The notes below the pieces were generated by a model. It saw only the letters and a program-made list of their open reading frames with translations. It was not told the origin of the DNA and ran no database searches. A stretch of DNA of 64,000 nt from Diphasiastrum complanatum (Eukaryota; Streptophyta; Lycopodiopsida; Lycopodiales; Lycopodiaceae). A program made the translations under genes and the position numbers. Shown here piece after piece: positions 1 to 10,633 of the stretch. The DNA is taken from assembly GCA_029204225.1 (NCBI GenBank), contig CM055103.1, positions 23,308,663 through 23,372,662 on the forward strand, read 5' to 3'. Each line of letters opens with the position of its first letter. Positions within the stretch are counted from its first letter, which is position 1.

Positions 1-791
1 TGTGAGTAGACGTTCTTTGTTTTTACGAATTTTTTTTTGTGAAGACATGTTTTTGCAAGACAAATTTGACATTGATCAGAGATAGTGTGCGATAGAGAGT
101 TGACTTTAACTAAGGGCTTCTGTTTAGAGATGTTCAATTTAATCGAGCATATTTTTTGCAATACAATGTATTTATATTGAAAGCTTTCTGAAAGGTTGTA
201 ATGACATAGTTGTGTTGGTTTCAGTTTAAAATGTAGCTATTTATTTGGGCATAAACTGGATTTTAGCATTCAATATATTTGTTTTGTATCTTTGATATTT
301 TTTATACATAGGATATAATTCTCCTAACTAGAAAAGGGTGCGGGGCTTTGTGCTTTGTGTTTTCTATATAGGATAAATATTTCCAATTAAGTTTTCTATA
401 TAGGAAAGTTTGATTTTCTGGTTTCTTGTTTCTTATGTAGGAAAAAGAAGTTCTTGTCTAGGAATCTAGACATTGTTTTTCCAAGATTGTCAAAGTAGGA
501 AACTGTTGTACTTTTCCTAGATTTCACTAGGAAAGATTTGTTTTTTTCCTATCTGGAAACATGTCATATTTTCCTATTAAGTTTTCTATATAGGAAAGTG
601 TGATTTTGTGGTTTGTGTTTCTTATATAGGAAAAATATTTCATGTCTAGCAATCTAAAATGTTGCTTTTCCTAGATTGTCCATGTAGGAAACTATTGCAC
701 TTTTCCTAGTTTTCAATTTCCTAGTTGCAATGATTGCAACTAGGAAAGATCTCTTTTTTTCCTATCTAAAAACATGTCATATTTTTCTTGT
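1..791. mobile_element. CACTA-like element end with palindromic subterminal repeats
   Basis: From about 300 to 770 the motifs TTTTCTATATAGGAAA, TTTCCTA and CTAGGAAA recur many times in both orientations. The core CCTATATAGG is its own reverse complement. The array stops at about 785-791, where the minus strand reads CACAAGAAAAATATGACATG, close to the terminus CACAAGAAAATTTTG found at 27527. CACTA elements carry such subterminal arrays as binding sites for their TNPA-type protein and often end in CACTACAAGAAAA. I infer the right end of a CACTA-like element whose body lies outside the window. No gene is seen in bases 1-300. Confidence 0.55.
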
Positions 792-869
792 GCTCTCTCT
801 CTCTCGATCTTGATCTCGATCTCTGGATCACGAGCATGCGCGTTGGGCTACCATGATCTTCACTATTGG

Positions 870-1016
870 AAAGAGAATGGCCCCTCCATCCTGAGCAGAG
901 AGTACTCAGATTTCATGCCAAGAAGTCCTAATCCCGTCATACTTACCGGCCGTTTCTTTTTCCTATCCAGCTGAATTCTAACGGTTATCCTAAGTGTGAA
1001 TTGCTTATAACTGACA
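870..1016 (-). repeat. Inverted copia LTR fragment
   Basis: The reverse complement of this stretch, starting TGTCAGTTATAAGCAATTC at 1016, matches the first ~145 bases of the LTR at 2703-3053 with few mismatches. It lies in the opposite orientation to that element. It is joined directly to a pol fragment on its right, so the locus is rearranged, not a simple insertion. Confidence 0.75.
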
Positions 1017-1149
1017 CAGTATGCTTTGGGCTGCAGCTGGCAGGTGCATGTTGCACAAAGGTGAAAAATATCAGGATAGTGGTTTGAGAAGAACCTGTCT
1101 GCTTTTTGTCACCTTGAATGCATTCACTCTCCTTGACATATAACAGAAT

Positions 1150-1352
1150 ATGAAAGTTGAGTTTGACGATCAAAAGTGTCTCATCAAAGACAAAAACAAA
1201 GGTTACAAAGTTGTGGTCAAAGGATTGTTGGATGGTCGACTTTACAAACTTGATGCAACTACATTGGATCATCAGGTTTGTGCAGCTTCTGATACTGTGG
1301 AGAGCAGGATATGACATGAAAGGTTTGGACATCTCAATTATAAAAGCTTACA
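1150..1352 (+). pseudogene. Copia pol fragment, GAG-pre-integrase region
   Basis: Read from 1150 the frame shows KGLLDGRLYKLDATT followed, after a stop, by HERFGHLNYKSLQ. These are the hallmarks of the pre-integrase domain of Ty1-copia polyproteins (GRLYKL, then H..FGHLN). One in-frame stop lies just before the His. The fragment runs directly into LTR sequence at about 1350, a junction not possible in an intact element. It is probably pol sequence of the same or a related element moved next to the LTR by recombination. Confidence 0.75.
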
Positions 1353-1556
1353 AGGGCACCCGTCGTAAGAATATAATGAAGAATGATCTGAGCAGACATA
1401 ACGCTCGTTTTTGGATACTTTGTGATTCTCTTTTGTGTTCTTGTGTGATAGTGATTGCGCATTATTAGTGTGTTGATTAATTGTGTTCTTTCAGTACAAT
1501 CTGTCTATGTTTCAATGATCAGTTGCTCGTGTTGTTAAGATTAAATTAATCCTTCA
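1352..1556 (+). repeat. Partial 5' LTR
   Basis: Matches 2849-3053 from GGGCACCCGTCGTAAGAATA through to the terminal CCTTCA, with scattered substitutions. Divergence is visibly higher than in the LTR pairs at 30.5/34.4 kb, so this is an older insertion. Confidence 0.85.
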
Positions 1557-1558
1557 AA

Positions 1559-1570
1559 GGTTATGGGCCC
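1559..1570 (+). other. Primer-binding site of half-tRNA type
   Basis: GGTTATGGGCCC lies two bases after the LTR end. It is complementary to the anticodon-loop sequence GGGCCCAUAACC of initiator tRNA-Met, not to its 3' end. Drosophila copia is primed this way, by a cleaved 5' half of initiator tRNA. The other LTR elements in this window instead carry TGGTATCAGAGCC, complementary to the tRNA 3' end. Confidence 0.75.
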
Positions 1571-1733
1571 ACGTCACTGAATCGGTCACGCAAGATTTGG
1601 AATTGGTCACACGAGATTTGGAGTACTGATCGCGTGAAAAAGGGCAATTGGACGTGGATCATCTTAGAGGATTGAAAAGGAGCGAAAGTGCAATTTTAGA
1701 AGATCAAAAGGAATGAGCGCATCTGTTAAAGAG

Positions 1734-2300
1734 ATGGAGGGAGCTACTTCGGTTGAATCAAGGGCAATTGAGAAGCTGAATGCCAGCAACTATGCGAATT
1801 GGAGCTAGAAAATGAGGTTGATCTTGGAGGAGAGACGCCTGTGGGGAATCATCAAAGGAAGCGAGATGGTTGAATGCGATGAGGAAGGGATGGTGCTTAA
1901 TCAAGCTGTAGCGGAAGCGTGGGAGAGCAGGGAGAGAAAGGCATACCTGATGATCTGCCTTGCACTTGGAGATGCAGCACAAATCGAGTCAGGCACACCA
2001 AGACATCGATGGAGGCCTGGACGTAGTTGAAGGAGGCGTACGAAACACAAGGGATAGCCAACATTCTGCTTCTACAGAGACACCTGGCGAACATACGAAT
2101 GGGTAGCAGTGACATCATGAGTGCACACTTAGAGAAGATCAAGACCATGGTGCGACAAATTGGACGAAGCAGGCACGGCGGTGGAGCAAAGGCAATTGAT
2201 CTACAGAATACTGGGAAGCTTGCCAGACCAATATGAGGCCCTGATGATCAATCTGGAAGGGATGGATGAAAGGCTGACGATAGACTATATATGCAATTGA
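1734..2300 (+). pseudogene. Copia gag (UBN2-type) pseudogene
   Basis: The frame starts at an ATG at 1734 and shows LNASNYANW, an in-frame stop, then KMRLILEERRLWGIIKG, the typical N-terminus of copia capsid proteins (L...NY..W...M...L.....W..I). After a frameshift near 2000 come KEAYETQGIANILLLQRHLA and, in another frame, LIYRILGSLPDQYEALM, matching the gag region L..LP..Y..L. No zinc knuckle is present. The deletion begins just after this region. Confidence 0.8.
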
Positions 2301-2345
2301 TTACTTCAGGATGAGGTAAGGAGAGAAGCTAATGACAAGCAAACT

Positions 2346-2675
2346 AAGTCAGAGTACATGGGGATATGCCAAGGGGCAAAGGAATATCTCTGGATATCCA
2401 ATTTCTTGTCTGAATTGGGAATAGCAGGACAACCCACAATAATGTATAATGATAACCAAGGATGCATCTTCCTCTGCCAAAATGGCGATTTTCACAAGCG
2501 AAGCAAGCATATAGACTTGTAGTATCACTTTGTTAGAGATCTAGTGCAGGCATGTGTCATAAAAGTAGAATATTGTTGTGGTGAAAACTTAATGGCTGAT
2601 CTGCTGACAAAGCCTTTGACTAGGGACAGATTTGCATGTCTGAGAGGCCAATTTGGACTGATAAAAATAGGCTAA
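2346..2675 (+). pseudogene. Copia RNase H remnant
   Basis: The translation shows SEYMGICQGAKEYLWISNFL, then YNDNQGCIFLCQN and HKRSKHIDL, a stop, YHFVRDLV and LMADLLTKPL. These are the conserved C-terminal RNase H motifs of copia polyproteins (SEY.A...A.KE..W, DN..A, HIDI.YHF.R, D..TK.L). One in-frame stop replaces the residue before YHF. It ends about 15 bases before the purine tract. Confidence 0.85.
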
Positions 2676-2702
2676 ACCTAAGTTATGAATTGAGGGAGAG
2701 TT

Positions 2703-3053
2703 TGTTAGTTATAAGCAATTCACACTTAGGATAACCGTTAGAATTCAGCTGAATAGGAAAAAGAAACGGCCAGTAAGTATGACGAGATTAGGACTTCTTG
2801 GCATGATCTCTGAGTACTCTCCGCTCAGGACGGAGGGGCCAATTCTTGGAGGGCACCCGTCGTAAGAATATAATGAAGAATGATCTGAACAGACATAACG
2901 CTTGTTTTTGGTTACGTTGTGATTCTCCTTTGTGTTCTTGTGTGACTGTGATTGCGCATTATTACTGTGTTGATTAATTGTGTTCTTTCAGTAAGATCTG
3001 TGTATGTTTCAATTATCAGTTGCTCGTGCTATTAAGATAATATTAATCCTTCA
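2703..3053 (+). repeat. 3' LTR of the copia element
   Basis: 351 bp, starts TGTTAGTTATAAGC directly after the purine-rich tract and ends CCTTCA. Its right ~205 bp match 1352-1556 and its left ~145 bp match 870-1016 inverted. Confidence 0.85.
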
Positions 3054-3368
3054 TACTGTTTGTAAGAAGAGTATGCATCGTCTAGCAATCTCTAAATCCA
3101 ACTTCAAAATTATTAATTGTAGATCTTGCCCCACCATCTATTCATCTTACTTTCCAATGGCAATTGTTATTGTAATCATTTTCATAATCAAAGTCTCTTG
3201 CATGCCGAGAAATTTATGTTCCACCTTTATGTTATTCCATGACTTTGAATTAGATGACATCTTTCTGCTTGTACCGGTCATACTGCATTTTATCCAACAA
3301 TGCAGATGTGTAAAGCTGTCTCAAGAGAAATAAAATTAAGTCAAAATAGGATGGCCAAGTTCTCAGTG
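3054..3368. other. No recognisable feature
   Basis: AT-rich sequence between the LTR end and the PPR remnant. I see no motif, repeat or homologous protein here on either strand. Confidence 0.6.
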
Positions 3369-3835
3369 TCATAGCAGAACAACAACATCCTCTCTTTCTT
3401 CATTCTCCTTGCAAATGAGCAGTTTGTCGACTATACAAGTTTTCTCCTTATTTAGCCTAATCAAGATCTGCAACTTGTGCCGCCTCTTTAGGAACTCAAA
3501 ATACATAAACCATCCTATCAACTCTCTCAACACAGATTCACGAACAATCTTATCATCCTCCATGTGACAACTATTAATCTTCTTCAATCTACTGTTGTTC
3601 ATAATGTCTCTCACTTGTTGAGCATAATCATACCTGCCAGCTGCGGCATAAATGTTTGACAGAAGTACGTATGGTGCAGCATTTTCTGGATAATTTGATA
3701 GCGTGACTTGCAGCTCATGCACCACGCTCTACATCACCATAAATTCTGCAAGCACCTAGCAAACACAACCATACCCTTAAAGCTTTGCTTTCAAGCGGCA
3801 TACTGTTGATCAAACTCTCACGCAAAAGTCCTGCA
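3369..3835 (-). pseudogene. PPR protein remnant (E motif)
   Basis: On the minus strand the first frame gives SMPLESKALRVWLCLLGACR and IYGDVERG; a shift near 3725 leads to NYPENAAPYVLLSNIYAAAG, RYDYAQQVRDIMNNSRLKK. This is the end of the PPR array and the E motif of PLS-class pentatricopeptide proteins, which act in organelle RNA editing and processing. The following E+/DYW region is not recognisable. At least one frameshift and loss of both ends make it a pseudogene fragment. Confidence 0.8.
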
Positions 3836-3836
3836 C

Positions 3837-3837
<1 letters not shown>

Positions 3838-3872
<35 letters not shown>
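3838..3872. repeat. GA microsatellite
   Basis: About 17 GA units, followed by shorter GA runs to about 3920. Confidence 0.95.
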
Positions 3873-3875
<3 letters not shown>

Positions 3876-4250
3876 CTCACAATCCAAGAGAGAGAGACCT
3901 GGTGCTCTCGATCATTGAGAGAGACAATAGTGGTTTTTTTTGGGACAACTGAAAGAAACAGTGTTTTGCTACCTGGAGGCCGCTATCACATACATCTCCA
4001 AGAATCAAGAAGGCATTCATCGCTGCCTACCAAGTGTAATTTTCAGACCTGCCTACTATCACGACTGTATATCTGACTAATATTTGAAAGTGTTTCATCC
4101 AAGGTGAGGGAGTGTTTCCTCCTAGCAAGGCTATCCGACTCCACTGAAGTACACTTCTAATGTGCGGGCCAGTGAATCAGTGCATCTCCATCTTGCCATG
4201 GCTAGCGCTCTTCCCTCACAGGCCACGATCTCCATTTGCTACGGACCACC

Positions 4251-4376
4251 TCTCTCTCTCTCTCTCTCTCTCTCACATACACACACACAAAGCAATATTG
4301 CGCTGTGTGTGTGTCTCTCTCTCTATCACACACACACACACACACTCTTTCTTTTTCTCTCTCTCTCTCTCTCTAG
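4251..4376. repeat. Compound CT/CA microsatellite
   Basis: CT tract (4251-4274), CA tract, GT/CT tract, CA tract and a second CT tract ending near 4374. It lies directly downstream, on the minus strand, of the GALS-like exon fragment ending at 4385. Confidence 0.95.
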
Positions 4377-4384
4377 TCATTGCC

Positions 4385-4495
4385 CACAAGGGACTGATTG
4401 TAGTAATAGCCATCAAACCTTGCCTGCTCTCGCACGTCATGGATTCTAACTCTCCCAGCCTTCACCAAAGGCTTCGAATGTAGCAAAGGTCACAA
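4385..4495 (-). pseudogene. GALS: GALS-like GT92 exon fragment (downstream exon)
   Basis: The minus strand reads PLVKAGRVRIHDVREQARFD then GYYYNQSLVGND before a stop. In plant GT92 galactan beta-1,4-galactosyltransferases this segment follows the SLYG..SP..REW block (family pattern V..Q..R.Q...DGYYYNQF.V.ND). It sits 3.9 kb downstream of that block at 8.5 kb, with a hAT element between. The family's following residues (C.HRYR) are replaced by a stop and GA repeats, so the copy is broken. Confidence 0.7.
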
Positions 4496-4820
4496 TGGAT
4501 GTCACCTTCCGAAGGCCTTATACATGTTATTGTTACGCTCTCTGAGGCAGCTATTCCCAAATGTTGTTTCCAAGGGGTTGTATCATCATGCATCAGCCAT
4601 ATGTAAGCTATTGTGATATACGATGAGTTACAGAACTGAGTAACGGTTTCTAAAAACATCATGTTAGAAGATACTCCCCATTTGAGGATCACAAGACTTC
4701 TGTTCGGCACATATCTAACAGTGTGTTAGCATAGTAGCAAACCTCATGTCAGATGACGCTTCAACGAACCAAGCTAAAGATTTTCATAGGCAACTATTCT
4801 CATGGCTGACTACTACAAAG
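4496..4820. other. Unassigned flank of the hAT insertion
   Basis: No convincing coding signal. By position it is the left part of the presumed GALS intron. It ends in the 8-bp target duplication CTACAAAG (4813-4820). Confidence 0.5.
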
Positions 4821-7800
4821 CAGCCTTGAAATTTGACCGGGTATTACAGGTCAAAACGATTTTGAAACTTAAAAAAAAGGTAATATTAAAAAGTAATTGG
4901 ATTTTGAAAGTTAAAATTTATAATTAATTAGTCAGCTTGAAAGTTAAATTTTTTTTAACCAGTAAAAAAAAAGTCTACTTTTTTTTTTTTTGTTATGGTC
5001 ACATTCTTGTGACAGGCAGCAGGCTAGGCGCATTGGGCTGGTCGCTGTACCCTATGCCATATGGGGCTTGTGTTATTCTGTGCGCTGCTCTGCCCACAGA
5101 CTGAAGTCAACCGTCACTGAAATTTGAATGCTCTGTGAAAGTCGTCATTGAATGAAAAGTTTGAAGGTGGAACTTGGAAACTTCCGGAAACTTTTGAAAA
5201 CTTCAAAAAATATAGAGGTTCGAAGTTTCAAGAACATCTTAAAAAAATTATATATATTATGTCCTGATTCCTACGTGGGCACTGGGCACTTGGCACTTGG
5301 CCGTGGCGCGCTAACCGTCTGACAAGGAAACTTATCAAATTTCAAAGTTGGCTCCAGATTCCAGACTTCAGACTCCGGCCTCTGAATCTTTGATGATTAA
5401 TCTGATCCTGCGTGGGCACTTGGCTGTGGCCCGTGGCGCAGAAACTTTTCAGTTTTCAATGTTCGCTCCTGCCTCTAAATCTTTGATGATTGATCCGACA
5501 CGTCTCTTTCAGTTTTCCTGCTGAGTCTTGAGGACCGCACTCTTGCAAGACACGTCTCTTTTAGTTTTCTGCTACTCCTGAGCACCGGACTCTTCGTAGT
5601 GGTCGTGGGCAGCGAGGATGAGCAATGAGCATTGAGAACATGGAAGGCTGAATCTGATCATTGACTTTGAGCAGCTGCTGGTTCCACACGCGTACGTTAG
5701 TTTGACACGGCGAGGAAGGCTTTTCACACTCCAGAGTCCAATCTCGATTCTCTGCTCTCGTCTGCTACCAGCTAGCCTTGGCTTTTCATGCTCATCATTG
5801 CAAGAAGTACATACTACGAACTACATTACCAGGTAATTTTTTCACCTTAAGCAACTAATAAGTGAAAAGGAAGATGTTTCCAACAACTTTGCTTGTATCA
5901 TAGCTCCTTCACGTGCAGGCCTCTAAAACTTTGTTGCAAAGTTCTAACTTCTATTGTAACGTCTTGTTAATGGCTAGAAGTTTTCTTAAAAAAGTTGAAT
6001 GCAAATGTGTGAAGAGTTGCTGTGTCTTTGTGAAAGCCTTTGGAAAGTTTATTAGAGAGTGAAACATTTTATAAGGCATGTAATTGAAGAAGAAGAAGCC
6101 ATTTTTACTACTAATTAGTTAGGGAGTTGCCAAAAGAAGACTAGTCACTGAAGGCATGCTACAGTAGTACGTGGTGGAGTCCTAGTCTGTAAATGATGGT
6201 GACAGAGCTACTAGACAATATTGTATGCTAGAATACAATAAAGTGATCATGTGACATGCCACTAGTTTTCCTTTATTTTGGCAAGCCAACTATGGATAAC
6301 ATAACTTTTCTCAGAGTTATGGTTTTTTTCTGCTCAACCTTCATTTCTTTTACTCTAGTCTTTGACTAGATGACGTATTAATTGACGCACATAATACTGT
6401 GTGTATAAGGCTTTGCATTTTTCAACTTGCTTTAAAATTTACACTATAGTCTACAACCCCACCATCTATTCATTACATACAATGTTGTTGGCACCTTAAT
6501 TTATATTATAGACTTAAATGGATGGGCTACATTTCATTGATAAGCTGGCAAATGATGTGTATGGGTGGATTGGAATGTCAATCAAGCGTCACCAACTTTT
6601 TGAAAGTGCATTTCAAGAATTTGAGGATCACAAGTTACAGCTTAAAAGATGGTTATCAAGAGGAGAAGTTATAGAAAGGTTGGTGCAAATCATGCCATCA
6701 CTTCTAAACCTTATGCGCACAGAAGACGTAAGGTTATATGACGTCTTGACTATATTTCAAGTTCAGTTTTTCTTGCATCTTCTAGTTGATATACTTATAG
6801 AACTTAATAAGTTAAATAAAAGGTTTCAAGAAGATCACATAGATGTGAACCTTATTGGTATGCAAATTGATTTCACAGTTAACATTTTGAAAAAATGATA
6901 TATGAAGCCAAATGGAGAGTTCGGTCTAGGAGCAAAACATATCACATGGTTTTTACAAAATGCTGCTTTAGGGACTCTTGAGTTCACAAACAAAGATGGC
7001 CAAGTACACACACACTTCTTGAGATTTGAGAAGATGCCCCAATGCACTCAAGGAGGATCTTTAGAGGATTGCATTTTGTTGGGTCGAGATTATGTGCAAA
7101 ATGTGGTGGATGCCTTAAACAACAGATTTTCAGATTTGGCACTTTTCAATTCAGCAAAATTGTTTAGCCCGTCTCATTATCATAAGCAACATGATGCACG
7201 AGAAATGCACACCAACCAATGGTTAGAACAAATGTTGGAAAAGTTTAACAACTGAACATTTTCTTTCATTGTTAACGTCGAGCGACTACGTGGCAAACTT
7301 GATTTGTTTGTGGACACATTGTGGTTAGCATGTGCTGGAAAGGGAATGCATGAAGCATGGGAACAATGTGCAAATGTTAAAGAATGGCATGAGAACTTTC
7401 CTCAACTCATGAAACTGTGGCAAATGGTTATAGTTATTCCTACAAGCACATCGTCTTGTGAGCGAGGATTTTCTAAACAAAATCATATCAAAGTTGATGG
7501 TCGAAGCAGATTAGGCATTGATCTTCTTCAAGCTTGCATGAGAATTTCTTTAAATGGCTCAACTATCAGTGATGTAGAGTGGTCTACTCTTTTTGAGCTT
7601 TGGAGATGTTCAAAAGATCGTAGAATAATAACCAATATGGAGTAGATGAAAATTGGAAAATATTTGGAGTTCTTAATAGAATTGACAATGGACTTCGAAC
7701 AATGTACCCTTCCAACTTTCAATTTTCTCTTTTCATTGTTGTGTTGTATCTCATTGTTTGAGACTCAAGTTTTGTGTGATTTATGATTCAAATGTTTTTC

Positions 7801-8020
7801 TTTCAAAAGTTAACTTTTTAATGTAACACTTGTAGTGATAGAGCTTTTTTATGAATGGTTAAAATTATTTTACAACATGCTTGAAGTCTATATATGTTTT
7901 GAAAGGTGATTTTGTTTTGGGCATGTCATTTGAAAGTCATATTTTAAGGTTAAAGGTTTTGCTGAAAGTCATTTAAGTGTCAATTTGAAAGTTGAGAGTG
8001 AAGGTCAAATTTCAAGGCTG
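4821..8020 (+). mobile_element. Complete hAT transposon, 3,200 bp
   Basis: Perfect 18-bp terminal inverted repeats: CAGCCTTGAAATTTGACC at 4821-4838 and its complement at 8003-8020. Both sides carry the 8-bp direct repeat CTACAAAG (4813-4820 and 8021-8028), the target duplication length of hAT elements. Both subterminal regions are rich in GAAAGT/GAAACTT words (4860-5230 and 7880-8000), possible transposase sites. A broken transposase lies inside. It interrupts a GALS-like gene, probably in an intron. Confidence 0.93.
6518..7645 (+). pseudogene. hAT transposase, C-terminal half, two in-frame stops
   Basis: One continuous frame carries three open segments separated only by in-frame TGA codons at 6896 and 7253, with no frameshift. 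The first has RWLSRGEVIERLVQIMPSLL, a motif of hAT transposases (RWLSRG..L.R...L). The last has FPQLMKLWQMVIVIPTSTSS then CERGFS, the hAT dimerisation domain (P.L..L......IP.S....ER.FS). The BED zinc finger and N-terminal half are not seen. TATTATAG just upstream of 6513 could be a splice acceptor. Probably not active by itself. Confidence 0.85.
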
Positions 8021-8028
8021 CTACAAAG

Positions 8029-8340
8029 ACAATTGGTTTAAGGGAACCTTGAGACAGGAAGCAACACCTGAAGTACAGGCTGCTGTCGAAGATTGAACAT
8101 GATCGAGGTCCTGACTGTTAGGACTGACTCCATGCACGACCTAAGCGGGCCCTAATTCTACACGATTAAGTGCGCATTCTAGGAGTCAGCTGATGCAACT
8201 AGGTGAAACACGATACACGCTACCTACATGAGTCCAATCGGCGCCATTCAGTACAGTATGATACTTTATATTTGTCTGGTTGTTACGCACAGATCTGAAC
8301 TATAATGCATTTTGAGTGAAGAGCATTAGGCATTGGTCAT
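8029..8340. other. Unassigned flank of the hAT insertion
   Basis: No coding signal that I can support. It lies between the hAT target duplication and the GALS-like exon, consistent with intron sequence. Confidence 0.5.
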
Positions 8341-8344
8341 GATT

Positions 8345-8612
8345 GGGATCTTAGTTGTCTGAGCATAGTCTCTTTGAGCATAGTCTCTTTAATGAATCTT
8401 GATCTAAAATTATTTGTACATAGAAAGCAATAACACCTGCATCATAAAATATAAAGTGAGAGCTAGAGCCAAAGGTTGCTGCATGGTATGCTACCCATTC
8501 CCTCAGCCTCCGAGGGCTTATCTTTCCATATAGAGAGATGATCCACAATAGAGATAATTGTACTTGAATGGGGGATCAAATGAACTGGCATTGTATTCTC
8601 ATGCTTTTTCTG
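8345..8612 (-). pseudogene. GALS: GALS-like GT92 exon (catalytic region start)
   Basis: The minus strand reads EYNASSFDPPFKYNYLYCGS and, in a second frame, SLYGKISPRRLREWVAYHAA then TFGSSSHFIFYDAGV. This matches the start of the GT92 domain of plant GALS enzymes, which extend beta-1,4-galactan side chains of pectin in the Golgi. Two extra bases (AT) in CTCTATATGG shift the frame between the blocks, and an in-frame TGA precedes EYNAS. TCTCACAG just upstream (near 8612) is a plausible splice acceptor. I call it a pseudogene exon. Confidence 0.75.
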
Positions 8613-9152
8613 TGAGAGCAACTAAGAGTTCTGGAGGTTGATCTTCACCGTGAGTACGTAGCATGCAGGATGAGCTCTCCCCCTAGAGAATCCGATCCTA
8701 GATTATCCCTACTGGCCCTAGCTGTTGCCTGGCCACACTCTCACAGTTCACTCTCCTGCTTCGTCTTTTGATCTGATCTCTCTTCTTGGCTGCGCTCTTC
8801 TTCTGCTGTCTGCTGGCCCGATCCGCTACTGCACCATGGTCGCTCTCTTTTGTGAGGAGTGATAGATACATGCAATGTTGGCAGGGCACGTTGAGCGCTG
8901 GTTTGGTTGCAGCAACGATGGAAACTTATTCCAAGAGAGATGTTGAGGCAAAATCAGAGTCCAATCTAAAAACAGGTGTTCCGATCCAGACGACTCTCCC
9001 CCCCTCTGCGTAATGATGGATGTCTCCTCTTCATGCTCTTTAACTTTGAATAATAATGATTGCTTTTATGGTGAGCCATATGTCAGCGAACTCTTGGTTC
9101 TTTTGAAAATTCTCTCTCATCACAGCTTATCACTCTATGTGGGAGGAGGTGT
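8553..9152. repeat. 600-bp block A, copy 1 (duplicated at 40649-41248)
   Basis: Nearly identical, in the same orientation, to 40649-41248, with a few substitutions and small indels. It holds the 5' part of the GALS-like exon and the intron sequence upstream of it. At 9152 homology ends and transposon sequence begins. Confidence 0.9.
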
Positions 9153-9420
9153 GTTAAGAAATGCTTTAGATGCCTTATAAGCCCCTTCTAACTAGGAAAA
9201 TCTATTTCCTAGTTATAGTTATAAAATGTATCTGGATCAATTTCATCTAGGAAATCTTTAATTCCCTAGATACATTGCTACCATTTGTAACTAGGAAAAA
9301 GTTTTCTTAGATACATTGATACCATTTATAACTTGGAAAAAGTTTTTCTTTCTAAAAAATGTATATGGATAAATTTTATTAGGAAAACTATTCAAACAAA
9401 ATCAATTTTCCTAATGTTTT
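9153..9420. mobile_element. CACTA-like subterminal array adjoining block A
   Basis: CTAGGAAA, TTTCCTAG and AACTAGGAAAAAGTTTT recur about ten times, the same words as at 300-780 and 27540-27890. There is no CACAAG terminus at the junction with block A, so the end itself appears deleted. I infer the left end of a CACTA-like element that extends right. Confidence 0.5.
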
Positions 9421-9529
9421 TATTAGAAGAGTTTGAAGCTGTTTTGTTTTTTTGTTGAGGAAAATTTTGGGTTTTGGATCATTTAAAATCGAAACTATTT
9501 TGCTTTTTTAGGCCTCTTTAATTTAAGTG

Positions 9530-9975
9530 TATTTGGAATAATTTTTATTGTACTAAATAATTACTACTTACTATGTTATATTATTTATTTTAATATACCA
9601 AATACATATATATATATATTTAGTATGATTATATATTTAGTATTTTAGTACAAAATACCTTACTAAACCAAATACTATAATATACTAAATACCAAATACC
9701 TAAATATTACTATACTAAAAATCTAAGTACTAAATATCAAATATGCTAAACTTTCCATATTACTTAGTTATTATTAGTTGGTTACTTATTATAAACTAAC
9801 TAATTGACTACCAGAATAGTTAATTAACTAACTAAGTAATATTAATTTACTAGTTTAGTGGTATAATAGTTAACTAACTATAGTAGCATAAATGTTAGTT
9901 AGATAGCTAATTAGTTAGTTAGAATAATTAGTGACTATTAGCTAGTTAGTAGTTTCTTAGTTAACTATTATATCA
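9530..9975. repeat. Degenerate TACTAAA / TTAG repeat tract
   Basis: From 9535 to 9740 the word (A)TACTAAATA recurs. From 9760 to 9970 TTAGTTAGTTAACTA-type words recur in both orientations. The tract is AT-rich and non-coding. Confidence 0.8.
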
Positions 9976-10139
9976 AAGTGAATTGTGCTAGATCATGTAT
10001 TCAGTAGAATTTGAATAACATATAGGGTTAAATGAGCTCCAACAAGAGAATATGAAGAAATAAAGCACAAACATTCAATATAGACTTTTAGTTCATTTTA
10101 GAAGAACATTATTAAACATAAAGCCCGATATTGCTTCAT

Positions 10140-10547
10140 CTTAACACTAGATCAATTTTATGTCTATCACTCGAGCTTGAGCTTGATGTCTAACATGCAA
10201 ATTTAGCTTTCATCAATTGAAACTGCTCATTGTGTGATCAAAATCAACAATGTCAAGTTTAGGACGTTCAAATTACTATAGTTCGGTGAAATAGACCTCT
10301 ATCACTTGAGATAGCTCAAATTTGGTTTTGTTCACCAGAGATAGCTTGATTTTGGATCGTATCATTCAAGATTCTCATTGAGTGATCAAATTCATGGAAT
10401 CTTGTAAATGGCTCAAACTTGAACCACATCATACAAGATAGTTTGATTTCGGTTCCAAACATGTGATTTTAATCACTTGAGACTTAAATTTGGTGTTACC
10501 TCCTCTCCTCCCCTCTCCTCCATCTCTCTCTCCCTCTCTCCTCCTTG

Positions 10548-10633
<86 letters not shown>

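Larger units (their letters stand above)
1352..3053 (+). mobile_element. Internally deleted Ty1-copia element
   Basis: Order: partial 5' LTR (1352-1556), primer site (1559-1570), gag (1734 on), RNase H remnant (2346-2675), purine tract TGAGGGAGAG (2691-2700) and full 3' LTR (2703-3053, TGTTAG...CCTTCA). Protease, integrase and reverse transcriptase are missing, so a deletion joins the end of gag to the RNase H domain. The 5' LTR lacks its first ~145 bases. Stops and frameshifts interrupt gag and RNase H. The element is dead. Confidence 0.85.

Noticed and set aside
8786-9013. 75-residue ORF conserved in both copies of block A (also at 40879)
   Set aside because: Conservation follows from the recent DNA duplication; it lies in a presumed GALS intron and shows no domain.
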